From contig ADBE01000016.1 in assembly GCA_000176735.1 (NCBI GenBank), positions 1 through 44,346 of the forward strand: a stretch of 44,346 nucleotides of DNA, read 5' to 3'. Positions 16,467 to 27,276 of the stretch are shown here, piece after piece; within the stretch, counting starts at the first letter, position 1, and each line of letters opens with the position of its first letter. A program made the position numbers and the translations under genes. Below the pieces are notes generated by a model, which did no database searches, was not told the DNA's origin, and was given only the letters and a program-made list of their open reading frames with translations. Source of the stretch: Neisseria polysaccharea ATCC 43768. Lineage in GTDB: Bacteria; Pseudomonadota; Gammaproteobacteria; Burkholderiales; Neisseriaceae.

Positions 16467-17801
16467 ATGGCAAAAAAATATTTCGGCACGGACGGCGTGC
16501 GCGGCGAAGTCGGGCAGTTTCCGATTACGCCCGATTTCGTATTGAAACTCGGCTATGCGGCGGGTCAGGTTTTGGTTCAGCACGACACTGACCAGAAACC
16601 GACCGTTTTAATCGGCAAGGATACGCGTATTTCCGGTTATATGCTGGAAGCCGCTTTGGTGGCAGGTTTTACCGCCGCAGGTGTCAACGTTATCCAAACC
16701 GGTCCGCTGCCTACACCCGGCGTGGCTTATCTGACCCGTGCGCTGCGTTTGTCCGCCGGTGTGATGATTTCCGCGTCGCACAATGCCTATTCCGACAACG
16801 GCATCAAATTCTTTGCCGAGGGTGGTGTGAAGCTTTCCGATGAAATCGAGTTGGAAATCGAAGCCAAAATCGACGAAGAAATGAAAACCCAGCCTTCTGC
16901 ACGCCTCGGGCGCGCACGCCGCATCAGCGGTGCGGACGACCGCTATATCGAATTTTGCAAATCCACCTTCCCCAGTCATTCCGACCTTCGGGGTTTGAAG
17001 TTGGTTATCGATACCGCCAACGGCGCGGGGTACGGTGTCGCACCCAAGGTGTTTCACGAACTGGGCGCACAGGTCGTCAGCATCGGCGACGAACCCAACG
17101 GCTACAATATCAATGAAAAATGCGGTGCGACTTATACCAAGACACTCCAGGCAGCCGTTTTACAGCATGAAGCCGACTACGGCATCGCCTTAGATGGCGA
17201 CGGCGACCGCCTGATGATGGTCGATAAAAACGGTAAGGTTTACGACGGCGACAGCCTGATTTACGTCATTGCCAAAGCCCGCGCCCGAGAAGGTATCAAC
17301 ATCGGCGGCGTGGTCGGCACGGTCATGACCAATATGGCGATGGAAATCGCCCTGAAAGAGCAGGGCGTCGATTTCTGCCGCGCCAAAGTCGGCGACCGCT
17401 ATGTGTTGGAACAGCTGAACCAACGCGGCTGGCTCATCGGAGGCGAAGCCAGCGGCCATATTTTGTGCATGGACAAACACAACACCGGCGACGGCATTAT
17501 TTCCGCGCTGCAAGTTTTGGCGGCGCTGCAAATCCTGAACCAAGACCTCGCCACCGTTTGCGCCGACTGGCAGCCGTATCCGCAAACGATGATTAACGTG
17601 CGCATCCAAAAGGGTCAGAAATGGCAGGAGGCTTCGAAAGACGTGTTGGCCGAAGTGGAAAAAGAACTCGAAGGCAAAGGAAGGGTTGTGTTGCGCGCTT
17701 CGGGAACCGAACCTGTCGTGCGCGTGATGGTTGAGGCACGACAGGCCGATTGGGCGCGCGAAGGGGCGGAACGTATTGCTTCCGCCATCGGCGGCATTTA
17801 G
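16467..17801 (+). CDS. glmM: Phosphoglucosamine mutase
   Basis: A 444-residue enzyme that converts glucosamine-6-phosphate to glucosamine-1-phosphate for peptidoglycan and lipooligosaccharide precursors. It starts [17 protein letters not shown]. The phosphoserine loop [16 protein letters not shown] (catalytic Ser near 104), the metal loop [11 protein letters not shown] (near 240) and the C-terminal [15 protein letters not shown] phosphate-binding loop are all intact. GGAG six bases before the ATG is the ribosome binding site. The folP-glmM order is common in Proteobacteria. The enzyme is essential and looks complete. Confidence 0.97.
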   Translation: MAKKYFGTDGVRGEVGQFPITPDFVLKLGYAAGQVLVQHDTDQKPTVLIGKDTRISGYMLEAALVAGFTAAGVNVIQTGPLPTPGVAYLTRALRLSAGVMISASHNAYSDNGIKFFAEGGVKLSDEIELEIEAKIDEEMKTQPSARLGRARRISGADDRYIEFCKSTFPSHSDLRGLKLVIDTANGAGYGVAPKVFHELGAQVVSIGDEPNGYNINEKCGATYTKTLQAAVLQHEADYGIALDGDGDRLMMVDKNGKVYDGDSLIYVIAKARAREGINIGGVVGTVMTNMAMEIALKEQGVDFCRAKVGDRYVLEQLNQRGWLIGGEASGHILCMDKHNTGDGIISALQVLAALQILNQDLATVCADWQPYPQTMINVRIQKGQKWQEASKDVLAEVEKELEGKGRVVLRASGTEPVVRVMVEARQADWAREGAERIASAIGGI

Positions 17802-17849
17802 GCAAAATCAGGAAAAACCGTTTTTAGAATCGGCCGGTTTTCTGTTTAA

Positions 17850-17909
17850 ATGCCGTCTGAACATGCGGAGGATGCGCGAATCTGCCTTTTTTCCGCTTTC
17901 AGACGGCAT
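17850..17909. terminator. Wide inverted DUS pair between glmM and the dedA-family gene
   Basis: ATGCCGTCTGAA at 17850-17861 and TTCAGACGGCAT at 17898-17909 with a 36-base loop. The loop is longer than usual, so the hairpin may be weak. The second DUS runs into the region of a possible -10 (TAGAAT, 17919-17924) of the next gene. Confidence 0.45.
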
Positions 17910-17991
17910 AATCTTTGATAGAATGCCTGCTTCATGTAGAAAATGTTTCGGTTTGTTCTGACTTTTTATCTCCGACAATGGAATATCCGCC

Positions 17992-18675
17992 ATGTTTGCT
18001 TTTTTAGAAGCCTTTTTTGTCGAATACGGTTATGCGGCTGTTTTTTTTGTATTGGTCATCTGCGGTTTCGGCGTGCCGATTCCTGAGGATTTGACCTTGG
18101 TAACAGGCGGCGTGATTTCGGGTATGGGTTATACCAATCCGCATATTATGTTTGCAGTCGGTATGCTCGGCGTATTGGTTGGGGACGGCATCATGTTCGC
18201 CGCTGGACGGATTTGGGGTCAGAAAATCCTAAGGTTCAAACCTATTGCGCGCATCATGACGCCGAAACGTTATGAGCAGGTTCAGGAAAAATTCGACAAA
18301 TACGGTAACTGGGTCTTATTTGTTGCCCGTTTCCTGCCCGGTTTGAGAACGGCCGTATTTGTTACAGCCGGTATCAGCCGCAAGGTTTCATACTTGCGTT
18401 TTATCATTATGGATGGACTGGCCGCGCTGATTTCCGTCCCTATTTGGATTTATCTGGGCGAATACGGTGCGCACAACATCGATTGGCTGATGGCGAAAAT
18501 GCACAGCCTGCAATCGGGTATTTTTGTTATCTTGGGTATAGGTGCGGCCGTCGTTGCTTGGATTTGGTGGAAAAAACGCCAACGTATCCAGTTTTACCGC
18601 AGCAAATTGAAAGAAAAGCGGGCGCAACGCAAAGCCACCAAGGCAGCCAAAAAAGCCGCGCAAAGCAAACAATAA
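17992..18675 (+). CDS. DedA-family membrane protein
   Basis: A 227-residue membrane protein of the DedA/SNARE-associated family, whose bacterial members act as undecaprenyl-phosphate or phospholipid flippases/translocases. The VICGFGVPIPEDLTLVTGG stretch (about 22-40) and VARFLPGLRTAVFVTAGIS (about 112-130), with the conserved FxPGxR motif, are diagnostic. At least four hydrophobic segments are visible. The C-terminus (about 198-227) is very rich in Lys, Ala, Arg and Gln, a basic cytoplasmic tail. The gene stands alone, after a DUS pair. Which DedA member this is cannot be said. Confidence 0.9.
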   Translation: MFAFLEAFFVEYGYAAVFFVLVICGFGVPIPEDLTLVTGGVISGMGYTNPHIMFAVGMLGVLVGDGIMFAAGRIWGQKILRFKPIARIMTPKRYEQVQEKFDKYGNWVLFVARFLPGLRTAVFVTAGISRKVSYLRFIIMDGLAALISVPIWIYLGEYGAHNIDWLMAKMHSLQSGIFVILGIGAAVVAWIWWKKRQRIQFYRSKLKEKRAQRKATKAAKKAAQSKQ

Positions 18676-18815
18676 AATCAAGCACCTAAATAGGTTGCCG
18701 ATATTCAATAGTTTCCGTATTTTTTAATCCACAAAGCGGTATCTCATGCGTTGGAAATTCTCGCAAGGTCTCTGACTTTGTTGCGGTTTTCGTCCTGAGT
18801 CTCACGCTTCGTGAA
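18676..18815. other. Non-coding stretch before the Correia element
   Basis: No supported gene, RNA or DUS is seen in these 140 bases between the dedA-family stop and the Correia element. The two together with 18971-19113 make up the 438-base gap before ansA. Confidence 0.5.
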
Positions 18816-18970
18816 TATAGTGGATTAACAAAAATCAGGACAAGGCGACGAAGCCGCAGACAGTACAAATAGTGCGGAATCGATTCACTTGGTGCTTCAG
18901 CACCTTAGAGAATCGTTCTCTTTGAGCTAAGGCGAGGCAACGCCGTACTGGTTTTTGTTAATCCACTATA
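18816..18970. repeat. Correia repeat enclosed element, full-length type
   Basis: A 155-base element bounded by inverted ends: TATAGTGGATTAACAAAAAT at 18816-18835 and its counterpart ending GTTAATCCACTATA at 18957-18970. Length and ends match the full-size Correia elements of Neisseria, small non-autonomous elements inserting at TA. Such elements can carry promoters at their ends, an IHF site in the long form, and be cut by RNase III when transcribed. It lies 144 bases before ansA, on which it could act. Confidence 0.9.
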
Positions 18971-19113
18971 AAAATCCACTTGGAAAATCAAATATCGACA
19001 GCCCTTGGGTGCTTTTTCATTTGAAGGCTGTCTGAAAACCGTCCGCGCTGCCAAATTGCCAGCCTGTCCGAAATATAGTTAAATAAGCCGTATTATTATT
19101 TTCAGACGACCCG
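18971..19113. other. Upstream region of ansA
   Basis: Contains degenerate DUS-like pieces (GGCTGTCTGAA near 19022 and TTCAGACGAC near 19101) that do not match the AT-type sequence used elsewhere. No clear promoter is seen. Confidence 0.35.
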
Positions 19114-20115
19114 ATGATGTCCATGAAACAAAAAATCTTCGTTCTCTACACAGGCGGCACCATAGGCATGACCCAAAGCAGCGAAGGCCTGCGCCCCGAT
19201 ACCGCACTGGTCAGCCAAGCCCTTTCCCCCTTTTCAGACGGCCTCGATTTCGAGTGGCACGTCTGCAATCCCTTGATTGATTCCTCCTCCGTTACGCTGC
19301 AACACTGGCGCGATTGGCTGGACATCATTGCCGACAAACTCCCTTCATGCGACGGCATCCTGATACTGCACGGCACGGACAGCATGGCGTACACCGCCAA
19401 TCTCCTCGCGCTCGCCCTGCAAGGTTTGGGCAAACCGATTGTCCTGACTGGTTCCCAATGGCCTTACGCCGCCGAAAACAGCGATGCCCCGCGCAACCTC
19501 TCCACCGCCGTTGCCGCCCTCAGCCTCAAGCTCAAACAAACCGTCATCGCGTTTGACGGCAAACTGTATCCCGCCGTCGGCAGCAGCAAAGTCAGCACCG
19601 AAACTGCTGCAGGCTTCGACAATCCGCATTTCGGCACGCTTGCCGAATGGGACGAAACCCGGGGTTGGCACAATCTTCGCCTCCCGTCCCAAGACGCAGC
19701 AGCCGTTTCAGACGGCCTCAAAATCCGCTATCCCGATCCTCAGGCAAAAATCGCCGTCCGCACGCTTATCCCCGGCTTTGCTGTCCAAGAACTTGCGGAC
19801 GGACTCGGACAGCTTCCCGCCCACGCCCTTATCCTGCAAAGCTACGGACACGGCAACACCCCCGCAGACGAAGGTTTCATCCGCGCCGTGCAAGACTTTA
19901 CACAGCAAGGCAAATTGTTGCTCAACATCAGCCAAGTCCGACAAGGCAAAACTGCCGCCGTTTACGCGCAAGGCAATGTGTTCCGCAACTCGGGCATCAT
20001 CAACGGCGGTAAATGCAACCTCGAAACCGCCACCGCGCTCATGACCCTCGCCGTATCGCAAGGCTGGGGTGTGGAAGATGTAGAAAAAGAATTGGTAAGA
20101 CTAAAGTTAGTGTGA
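19114..20115 (+). CDS. ansA: L-asparaginase, cytoplasmic type I
   Basis: A 333-residue enzyme that hydrolyses asparagine to aspartate and ammonia. Both catalytic threonine motifs are present: YTGGTIGM (about residues 13-20) and LHGTDSMAYTA (about 88-98), with GSQWPYA after them. There is no signal peptide, and the length is close to the 338 of E. coli AnsA, so it is the cytoplasmic low-affinity type. The start is uncertain by a few residues (MMSMK, any of three ATG). Two AG-type DUS (TTCAGACGGCCT at 19233 and 19707) lie in the gene instead of the AT type. The TatD gene follows after seven bases, so they are probably co-transcribed. Confidence 0.93.
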   Translation: MMSMKQKIFVLYTGGTIGMTQSSEGLRPDTALVSQALSPFSDGLDFEWHVCNPLIDSSSVTLQHWRDWLDIIADKLPSCDGILILHGTDSMAYTANLLALALQGLGKPIVLTGSQWPYAAENSDAPRNLSTAVAALSLKLKQTVIAFDGKLYPAVGSSKVSTETAAGFDNPHFGTLAEWDETRGWHNLRLPSQDAAAVSDGLKIRYPDPQAKIAVRTLIPGFAVQELADGLGQLPAHALILQSYGHGNTPADEGFIRAVQDFTQQGKLLLNISQVRQGKTAAVYAQGNVFRNSGIINGGKCNLETATALMTLAVSQGWGVEDVEKELVRLKLV

Positions 20116-20122
20116 AATCGAA

Positions 20123-20902
20123 ATGAACCTTACCGACACCCATTGCCACCTCGCCGATCCCGCCTTACGTGAAAACCTGACGCATGTTTTGACCGCAGCG
20201 CGGGAGGCTGGAGTAGGGCGGTTTATCGTTCCCGCGACTCGGCCGCAGGATTGGCAGGACGTGGCGGATTTGGCGGAAAGGGCGTCTGAAAATCCGCTTT
20301 GGGGTAATATCCATATCGCGCTCGGCATCCATCCTTGGTTTTCAGACGACGTTTCCGAACCGGATTTCCAGCGTTTGGAACAAGCATTGCAGGTGCGTTC
20401 GACGGCATGGGTCGGCGAAATCGGCTTGGATTTTTACGACAAAACCCAAACGCCGCCACAGCGCGAACGGCAAATTCAAGTCTTCAGCCGCCAGCTTGCC
20501 ATCGCGCAAACCCTGCGCCGCCGCGTGATTATCCATAATCTCAAAACCACCGCCGACATCGCCGCCGCCGTCAAACAGACAGGCTTTGCCCAAGGCGGCA
20601 TCGTTCACGCCTTCTCAGGCAGCGCGGAAGAAGCGCGCGTGTTGACGAAACTGGATTTCAAAATCGGCATCGGTTCGTTGTTGCTCAACCCGAACGCCCG
20701 CAAAATACGCGAAACCCTCAAAACCCTGAATGACACCGATTTCGTCTTGGAAACCGACAGCCCGTTTATGCTGAAAAAAGAGATTAATACGCCTGCCAAT
20801 ATTCCGGGTATTGCAAAGATTGCTGCGGAAATCCGCGGAACCTGTGTAGAAGAGATTGCCAAGGTAACGGAGCGCAATGCCGATGCCCTGTTGGGACGGT
20901 AG
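20123..20902 (+). CDS. TatD-family metal-dependent hydrolase (YjjV-like DNase)
   Basis: A 259-residue TIM-barrel metallo-hydrolase. The metal ligands are visible in order: DTHCHL at the N-terminus (5-10), VGEIGLDFY (near 96), VIIHN (near 140), GGIVHAFSG (near 161) and ETDSPFML (near 210). The family acts as 3'-5' exonuclease or D-aminoacyl-tRNA deacylase-like enzymes, and the exact substrate of this member cannot be told. It is seven bases after ansA. The length matches the YjjV subgroup (259). Confidence 0.9.
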   Translation: MNLTDTHCHLADPALRENLTHVLTAAREAGVGRFIVPATRPQDWQDVADLAERASENPLWGNIHIALGIHPWFSDDVSEPDFQRLEQALQVRSTAWVGEIGLDFYDKTQTPPQRERQIQVFSRQLAIAQTLRRRVIIHNLKTTADIAAAVKQTGFAQGGIVHAFSGSAEEARVLTKLDFKIGIGSLLLNPNARKIRETLKTLNDTDFVLETDSPFMLKKEINTPANIPGIAKIAAEIRGTCVEEIAKVTERNADALLGR

Positions 20903-20964
20903 GTTATCCATCTAAGATTATCTTTTTGAATATCCGGAAAACCTATTATAATAATCCAGTGTTG

Positions 20965-20976
20965 ATGCCGTCTGAA
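20965..20976 (+). repeat. Single DUS upstream of prfA
   Basis: ATGCCGTCTGAA followed by a partial inverted copy (TTCAGGCGGC). It stands 30 bases before the prfA ATG and after a TATTATAATAAT stretch that could hold a -10. Confidence 0.7.
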
Positions 20977-21006
20977 CATTCAGGCGGCGTTTGTTATGGA
21001 AGAATT

Positions 21007-22083
21007 ATGAAGCCGTCTATCTTAGAAAAACTACAACAACTCAGCGACCGACTGGAAGAAGTTACCCACCTTCTCGGACAGCCCGAAGCCACGTCCGACA
21101 TGGACAATTACCGCAAGCTCACGCGTGAACACGCCGAATTGACGCCCGTGGTCGAAGTCTTCCAAAACTATCGGCTTGCCCAAAGCGACTTGGCAGATGC
21201 CGAAGAAATGCTGTCCGACCCCGAAATGAAAGACTTTGCCGCCGAAGAAATCGAAGCGGCAAAAGCCAAAATCAATACGCTCGATACCGAATTGCAAAAA
21301 CTGCTGCTGCCCAAAGATGCCGACGACGACAAAAACATCTTTATCGAAGTACGCGCCGGTACCGGTGGCGACGAAGCCGCGCTGTTTGCAGGTGATTTGC
21401 TGCGTATGTACAGCCGCTACGCCGAGCGTAACCGCTGGCAGGTCGAAATCGTGTCCGCCAACGAAAGCGAATTGGGCGGCTATAAAGAAGTCATCGCCCG
21501 TATTGTCGGGCTCGGGGCGTACAGCCGTTTGAAATTTGAATCGGGCGGACACCGCGTGCAACGCGTTCCAGCCACCGAAAGCCAAGGCCGCATCCACACC
21601 TCCGCCTGCACCGTTGCCGTCATGCCCGAAGCGGACGAACTCGAAGACATCGAGTTGAACCCCGCCGATCTGCGTATCGACACCTTCCGCGCATCCGGCG
21701 CGGGCGGGCAGCACATCAATAAAACCGATTCCGCCGTCCGCATTACCCACCTGCCCACAGGCATGGTGGTCGAATGCCAAGACGGACGCAGCCAACACGC
21801 CAACAAAGCGCAGGCGATGAAAGTCCTCGCCGCCCGCCTGAACGACGCGCAAAAACGCGAAGCCCAAGCCAAAGAAGCCGCCGAACGCAAATCCCTCATC
21901 GGCAGCGGAGACCGCAGCGAACGCATCCGCACCTACAACTATCCCCAAGGCAGGGTAACCGACCACCGCATCAACCTCACCCTGCACAAGCTGGATTTTG
22001 TGATGGACGGTGATTTGGCAGAAATCACCGATGCCCTGATTGCCGAACATCAGGCAGAACTTTTGGCGGCGATGGGCGATTGA
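21007..22083 (+). CDS. prfA: Peptide chain release factor 1
   Basis: A 358-residue class I release factor that reads UAA and UAG. The [16 protein letters not shown] segment (GGQ near residue 234) triggers peptide release and the PAT-type anticodon-like region ([16 protein letters not shown], near 186-200) gives RF1 specificity. ATG at 21007 starts [18 protein letters not shown], the normal N-terminus; an upstream in-frame start would add 27 residues that include DUS sequence. prmC, often next to prfA in other bacteria, is not seen here. Confidence 0.97.
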   Translation: MKPSILEKLQQLSDRLEEVTHLLGQPEATSDMDNYRKLTREHAELTPVVEVFQNYRLAQSDLADAEEMLSDPEMKDFAAEEIEAAKAKINTLDTELQKLLLPKDADDDKNIFIEVRAGTGGDEAALFAGDLLRMYSRYAERNRWQVEIVSANESELGGYKEVIARIVGLGAYSRLKFESGGHRVQRVPATESQGRIHTSACTVAVMPEADELEDIELNPADLRIDTFRASGAGGQHINKTDSAVRITHLPTGMVVECQDGRSQHANKAQAMKVLAARLNDAQKREAQAKEAAERKSLIGSGDRSERIRTYNYPQGRVTDHRINLTLHKLDFVMDGDLAEITDALIAEHQAELLAAMGD

Positions 22084-22535
22084 GTTTTGTGTCCGGATAA
22101 AAAAGCGGTGTTTGAACAAGGGGGCGGTTTTGTCTGTTTGCAAGGGTAAGACGGTTTCATTGGTTCGAATGGCGGACTGTTTTGCCGGATAAAACAAAAC
22201 CGTACCGGCGGCATATGGCGGACAGCCTGAAAAATGCCGTCTGAAAAAGAAATGCTTTTTCAGACGGCATTTTTCTGCCAATCGGATGATAAGCGGAAGG
22301 GATGCGCCCGCATATTCTCGGCTTTTTTTGTTCGGGAATAATGAAAAAAGGGGATTTGAACGCGCGCCCTCTTTCGGAAGCATAAGGCGCAAACGGCGTT
22401 CAGACGGCATTTTGACGTTCCGGGCGGTCGGGCAGGGCGCGCCTACGGCGCAAAACCGCGAAAACAAGCCGCCGGCTTTGCCCGAATCCAGTGTATGATG
22501 CCGTTTTCGACAACGGACAAGGGATAGGAATCCGG
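22084..22535. other. Intergenic region with DUS elements between prfA and ldhA
   Basis: A 452-base gap with no supported gene. It holds an inverted DUS pair at 22234-22270 and a lone DUS at 22399-22410. A possible -10 (TATGAT, 22494-22499) precedes ldhA. Confidence 0.6.
22234..22270. terminator. Inverted DUS pair downstream of prfA
   Basis: ATGCCGTCTGAA at 22234-22245 and TTCAGACGGCAT at 22259-22270; the flanking AAA and TTT extend the stem and provide a T run. It lies 150 bases after the prfA stop. Confidence 0.75.
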
Positions 22536-23534
22536 ATGAAGATTGCGATTTACGGTACGAAAAGCTATGACCGCGAACATTTTACCCGCGCCAACCGGCA
22601 TTTCGGCTTCGAGCTGGAGTTTTTTGATTTTATGCTGGATGTGAAAACGGCGAAAATGGCAGAAGGTGCGGAAGCGGTCTGTATTTTTGTGAACGACGAC
22701 GGCAGCCGGCCCGTGTTGGAAAAATTGGCGCAAATTGGCGTGAAAACTGTGGCGTTGCGTTGTGCCGGCTTCAATAATGTGGATTTGAAGGCGGCTGAAG
22801 AATTGGGCTTGAAAGTCGTGCGCGTTCCCGCCTATTCGCCCGAATCGGTCGCAGAACATACCGTGGGGCTGATGCTGACCTTGAACCGCCATATCCACAA
22901 AGCCTACCAGCGTACCCGCGATGCCAATTTTTCTTTGGAAGGGCTGACCGGTTTCAATATGTACGGCAAAACGGCGGGCGTTATCGGCACGGGGAAAATC
23001 GGTATCGCAACGATGCGGATTTTAAAGGGTTTCGGTATGAACCTGCTGGCTTACGATCCGTTTTGCAATCCCGAAGTGGAAAAACTCGGCGGCAAATATG
23101 TGGATTTGGACGAGCTGTATGCCCAGTCGGACATCATCACGCTGCATTGCCCCGCCACTCCGGAGAACCACTATATGCTGAACGAAGCGGCGTTTGCCAA
23201 GATGAAGGACGGCGTGATGATCATCAACACCAGCCGGGGCGGGCTGATTGACAGCGCCGCCGCCATCGAGGCGTTGAAACGCCGGAAAATCGGCGCGTTG
23301 GGTATGGATGTGTATGAAAACGAACGCGAATTGTTTTTTGAAGACAAATCCAACGACGTGATTACCGACGACGTGTTCCGCCGCCTGTCGTCCTGCCATA
23401 ACGTGCTGTTTACCGGACATCAGGCATTTTTGACGGAAGAGGCGTTGGGTAATATTTCGGAAGTTACGCTGTCCAATATCCGCGAGGTCGGACAGACCGG
23501 CGATTGCGGCAATGCGGTTCGTGCCGACGGCTGA
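22536..23534 (+). CDS. ldhA: D-lactate dehydrogenase (NAD, fermentative type)
   Basis: A 332-residue D-2-hydroxyacid dehydrogenase interconverting pyruvate and D-lactate. The NAD-binding motif is GVIGTGKIGIATMRILKGFG (about 149-168). Catalytic Arg lies in NTSRGGLID (near 235), Glu in MDVYENE (near 264), and His in FTGHQAFLTEEA (near 295). Length and the AYDPFCNP and FFEDKS stretches match LdhA of enterobacteria. ATG at 22536 has GGATAGGA upstream. It stands alone, convergent with serS across a DUS hairpin. Confidence 0.92.
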   Translation: MKIAIYGTKSYDREHFTRANRHFGFELEFFDFMLDVKTAKMAEGAEAVCIFVNDDGSRPVLEKLAQIGVKTVALRCAGFNNVDLKAAEELGLKVVRVPAYSPESVAEHTVGLMLTLNRHIHKAYQRTRDANFSLEGLTGFNMYGKTAGVIGTGKIGIATMRILKGFGMNLLAYDPFCNPEVEKLGGKYVDLDELYAQSDIITLHCPATPENHYMLNEAAFAKMKDGVMIINTSRGGLIDSAAAIEALKRRKIGALGMDVYENERELFFEDKSNDVITDDVFRRLSSCHNVLFTGHQAFLTEEALGNISEVTLSNIREVGQTGDCGNAVRADG

Positions 23535-23557
23535 TGTGTTTTAAGAGTTTAAAGGAA

Positions 23558-23587
23558 ATGCCGTCTGAAACAGGTTTCAGACGGCAT
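23558..23587. terminator. Inverted DUS pair between ldhA and serS
   Basis: ATGCCGTCTGAA at 23558-23569 and TTCAGACGGCAT at 23576-23587 with a 6-base loop; the tightest AT-type DUS hairpin of the window. It serves two convergent genes. Confidence 0.85.
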
Positions 23588-23611
23588 TTGACGTTCAGGC
23601 AGCCTGCAAAC

Positions 23612-24952
<1,341 letters not shown>

Positions 24953-25071
24953 TTAAGATATTTTCCCGAGTCCGTCTGTGTTTCGACATGCTTGAACCCT
25001 ATCGTCCGATTTGTCAAAACCGTTCGATTTGTGGGAAAATCTCAAGGTTGAATTTAACGGAGGGCGACACC

Positions 25072-25596
25072 GTGTTGGACAGGGAAGGCTATCGCCCCAA
25101 TGTCGGTATCATCTTAATCAATAACCGCAACGAGGTCTTTTGGGGCAAGCGTGTGCGCGAACATTCTTGGCAGTTTCCGCAAGGCGGCATCAAGCCGGGC
25201 GAAAGCCCCGAAACCGCGATGTACCGCGAGCTTTACGAAGAAGTCGGACTTCTGCCGCAACACGTCAAAATCGTCGGGCGGACGCGCGACTGGCTGCGTT
25301 ACGACGTGCCGAACAACTGGGTGCGCCGCGAATGGCGCGGATCCTATCGCGGACAAAAACAGATTTGGTATCTTTTGCGTTTGGTCGGCCGTGACAGCGA
25401 CGTCAACCTCCGCGCCTGCCACCATCCCGAATTTGACGGTTGGCGTTGGCACCAATATTGGGCTCCCGTTGACGAAGTCATCGAGTTCAAACGAGACGTT
25501 TACTTGGGGGCATTGGAAGAACTCTCTTCCCGCTTCCTGCGCGGCATGGAAAGCTACGAAGACTTTATCCGTCGCAATCCAATAGAAAACCTATAA
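25072..25596 (+). CDS. rppH: RNA pyrophosphohydrolase
   Basis: A 174-residue Nudix hydrolase that removes pyrophosphate from the 5' end of RNA and starts mRNA decay. The Nudix box, [20 protein letters not shown] followed by VGL (residues 38-60), is complete. GTG at 25072 ([10 protein letters not shown]) is chosen because GGAGGG lies seven bases upstream and the N-terminus then matches RppH; the open frame to 24988 adds 28 unlikely residues. It is followed by an unusual terminator and then by the accessory island. Confidence 0.93.
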   Translation: MLDREGYRPNVGIILINNRNEVFWGKRVREHSWQFPQGGIKPGESPETAMYRELYEEVGLLPQHVKIVGRTRDWLRYDVPNNWVRREWRGSYRGQKQIWYLLRLVGRDSDVNLRACHHPEFDGWRWHQYWAPVDEVIEFKRDVYLGALEELSSRFLRGMESYEDFIRRNPIENL

Positions 25597-25600
25597 CCCA

Positions 25601-25651
25601 AACGCTTTCAGGCCGTCTGAAAGCGTTGTTTTTCATCCTTTCAGACGGCAT
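25601..25651 (+). terminator. Terminator of rppH with two alternative hairpins
   Basis: AACGCTTTCAG at 25601-25611 pairs perfectly with CTGAAAGCGTT at 25617-25627 around a five-base loop, followed by GTTTTT, a classical intrinsic terminator. The same bases include an AG-type DUS (AGGCCGTCTGAA, 25610-25621), which can pair instead with TTCAGACGGCAT at 25640-25651. Confidence 0.8.
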
Positions 25652-25729
25652 GGCATTCAAATTATACAGACTGTAAAATCATATTTTTCTGACACCAGCA
25701 AATGCTCCCATGAAGCAGAAAGTAATAAA

Positions 25730-27276
25730 ATGCAAGTAAAATCAATAACTCTACATAATATTGGACAATTCAAAGAATTAACCATTCCACTCGCGCCTTT
25801 AACTGAAAATGCACCTAAGGTTGCTGTTTTTATTGGGAATAACGGCTCAGGAAAAACAACAGTTTTGAAATCGTTGGTTACGGCGTTGAGTTGGCTGCCT
25901 GCGCGTATTCGTAGCGAACGTGGGCGAGGTTTGGATATTCCCGAAGAAGTGATTATGAATGGACGGTCTTCAGGAATGGTGGTGCTGAGTATTGAAAATA
26001 CCAAAAAATCATTTACATGGCAGCTTAGCAAAGCTCAAAAGGGCAGGAAAAATCAGTTTTCTACTGATTTGAAAGATATTAATGAATTAGCAGATATTCA
26101 TCGCACTAATTTAACCGAAAATGAACAAGCTGATTTGCCGATATTAGCTTTTTATCCTGTTGAACGCAGCGTATTAGATATTCCGTTAAAAATTAGAGAA
26201 AAACATTCTTTTGAACAACTTAACGGTTATGATAATGCGTTGGAAATGGGCGTTGATTTTAGACGATTTTTTGAGTGGTTTCGTGAAAGGGAGGATATTG
26301 AAAATGAAGAAAATGCATTTTCAGAAATAGGTCAAATAATCAATGGGCTAGGTGAGCTGGATTCAAACATGGACAGCTTGTTTAATGCTTTTGATAAGAT
26401 GGCTTCTTTACGAAAAAGTATTGAAAAAAAAAGAGAAACGCGCTTGTTAAAGCTAAAAATGATAATGAATTAGAAAAAATAGCTGATTTCTCTGAGCAGT
26501 TAATTGAATTGATGAATAAATTTATTGAAACAAAATCACAGACTGATTTATTTTTTACAAACGCTGTGCCATCGATAGGAAAAGATGCTTTAAGAAAAAA
26601 AATAAATTATTTGGATATCCAATTAAAAACAGTTAAAGATGCAGTACAGAATTTTACTAATTTTGAAAATATTAGGGTTCAAAGAAAACCTAAATTACGC
26701 ATGATTGTAAAAAAAAATAATCTAGAATTTGAAGTTTCCCAACTCTCCCAAGGCGAAAAATCCCTAATGGCATTGATAGGCGACATTGCTCGTCGTTTGG
26801 CAATGCTTAACCCAAGTTTGGAGAATCCCTTGAATGGACATGGTATTGTAATTATCGATGAAGCCGATTTACATCTACATCCACAATGGCAACGTCAATT
26901 AATTGAACGATTGACCAAAACCTTTCCAAATTGTCAATTTGTATTAAGCACACATTCGCCGCTTGTAATTAGCGATAGTAAGGATATTATTGTTTATTCA
27001 TTAGAAAATGGAGAAATACAACAAGTATCATCACAATATGGGCAAGATGCAAACACGGTTTTATTGAATGTAATGGAAACAGCTATTCGCAATGAAGAAG
27101 TTACCCAAAAATTGAATCATTTATTGGATTTAATTCAGGATAATCAATTGGATGAGGCAAAAATTAAGTTAACTACATTACGCCAAGATCTGCCTGAAAA
27201 TAATTTAGAATTAGCCAAGGCTCAACTTTTACTCAAAAAACAGGAAATCCGTTATGAGAAAAATTCAAAAAGCTGA
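25730..27276 (+). pseudogene. ptuA: Septu-type ATPase (PtuA-like), split by a frameshift at a nine-A run
   Basis: An SMC/RecF-like ATPase in two reading frames. The first part, 25730-26473, encodes 247 residues with Walker A GNNGSGKTT (36-44). The second frame encodes the rest to 27276: ABC signature VSQLSQGEKSLMALIGD, Walker B GIVIIDEADLHLHPQWQ and the switch His in LSTHSPLVISD. The break is at AAAAAAAAA, 26424-26432; one more A continues SIEKKKRNALVKAKND in the second frame without a stop, giving 515 residues, the size of an intact protein. All motifs are otherwise intact, so the loss is recent, reversible, bypassed by slippage, or a sequencing error. A TTG at 26509 could start the second part alone. 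The HNH gene overlaps its end by 23 bases. Confidence 0.85.
26424..26432 (+). repeat. Nine-A homopolymer at the ATPase frame break
   Basis: A run of nine A within an otherwise continuous gene. Adding one A joins the two frames. Runs of this length are prone to replication slippage and to transcriptional slippage. Confidence 0.9.

Noticed and set aside
21031-22467. A 478-residue minus-strand open frame opposite prfA
   Set aside because: Antisense to a certain gene, low-complexity His/Gln/Phe-rich translation, no motifs.
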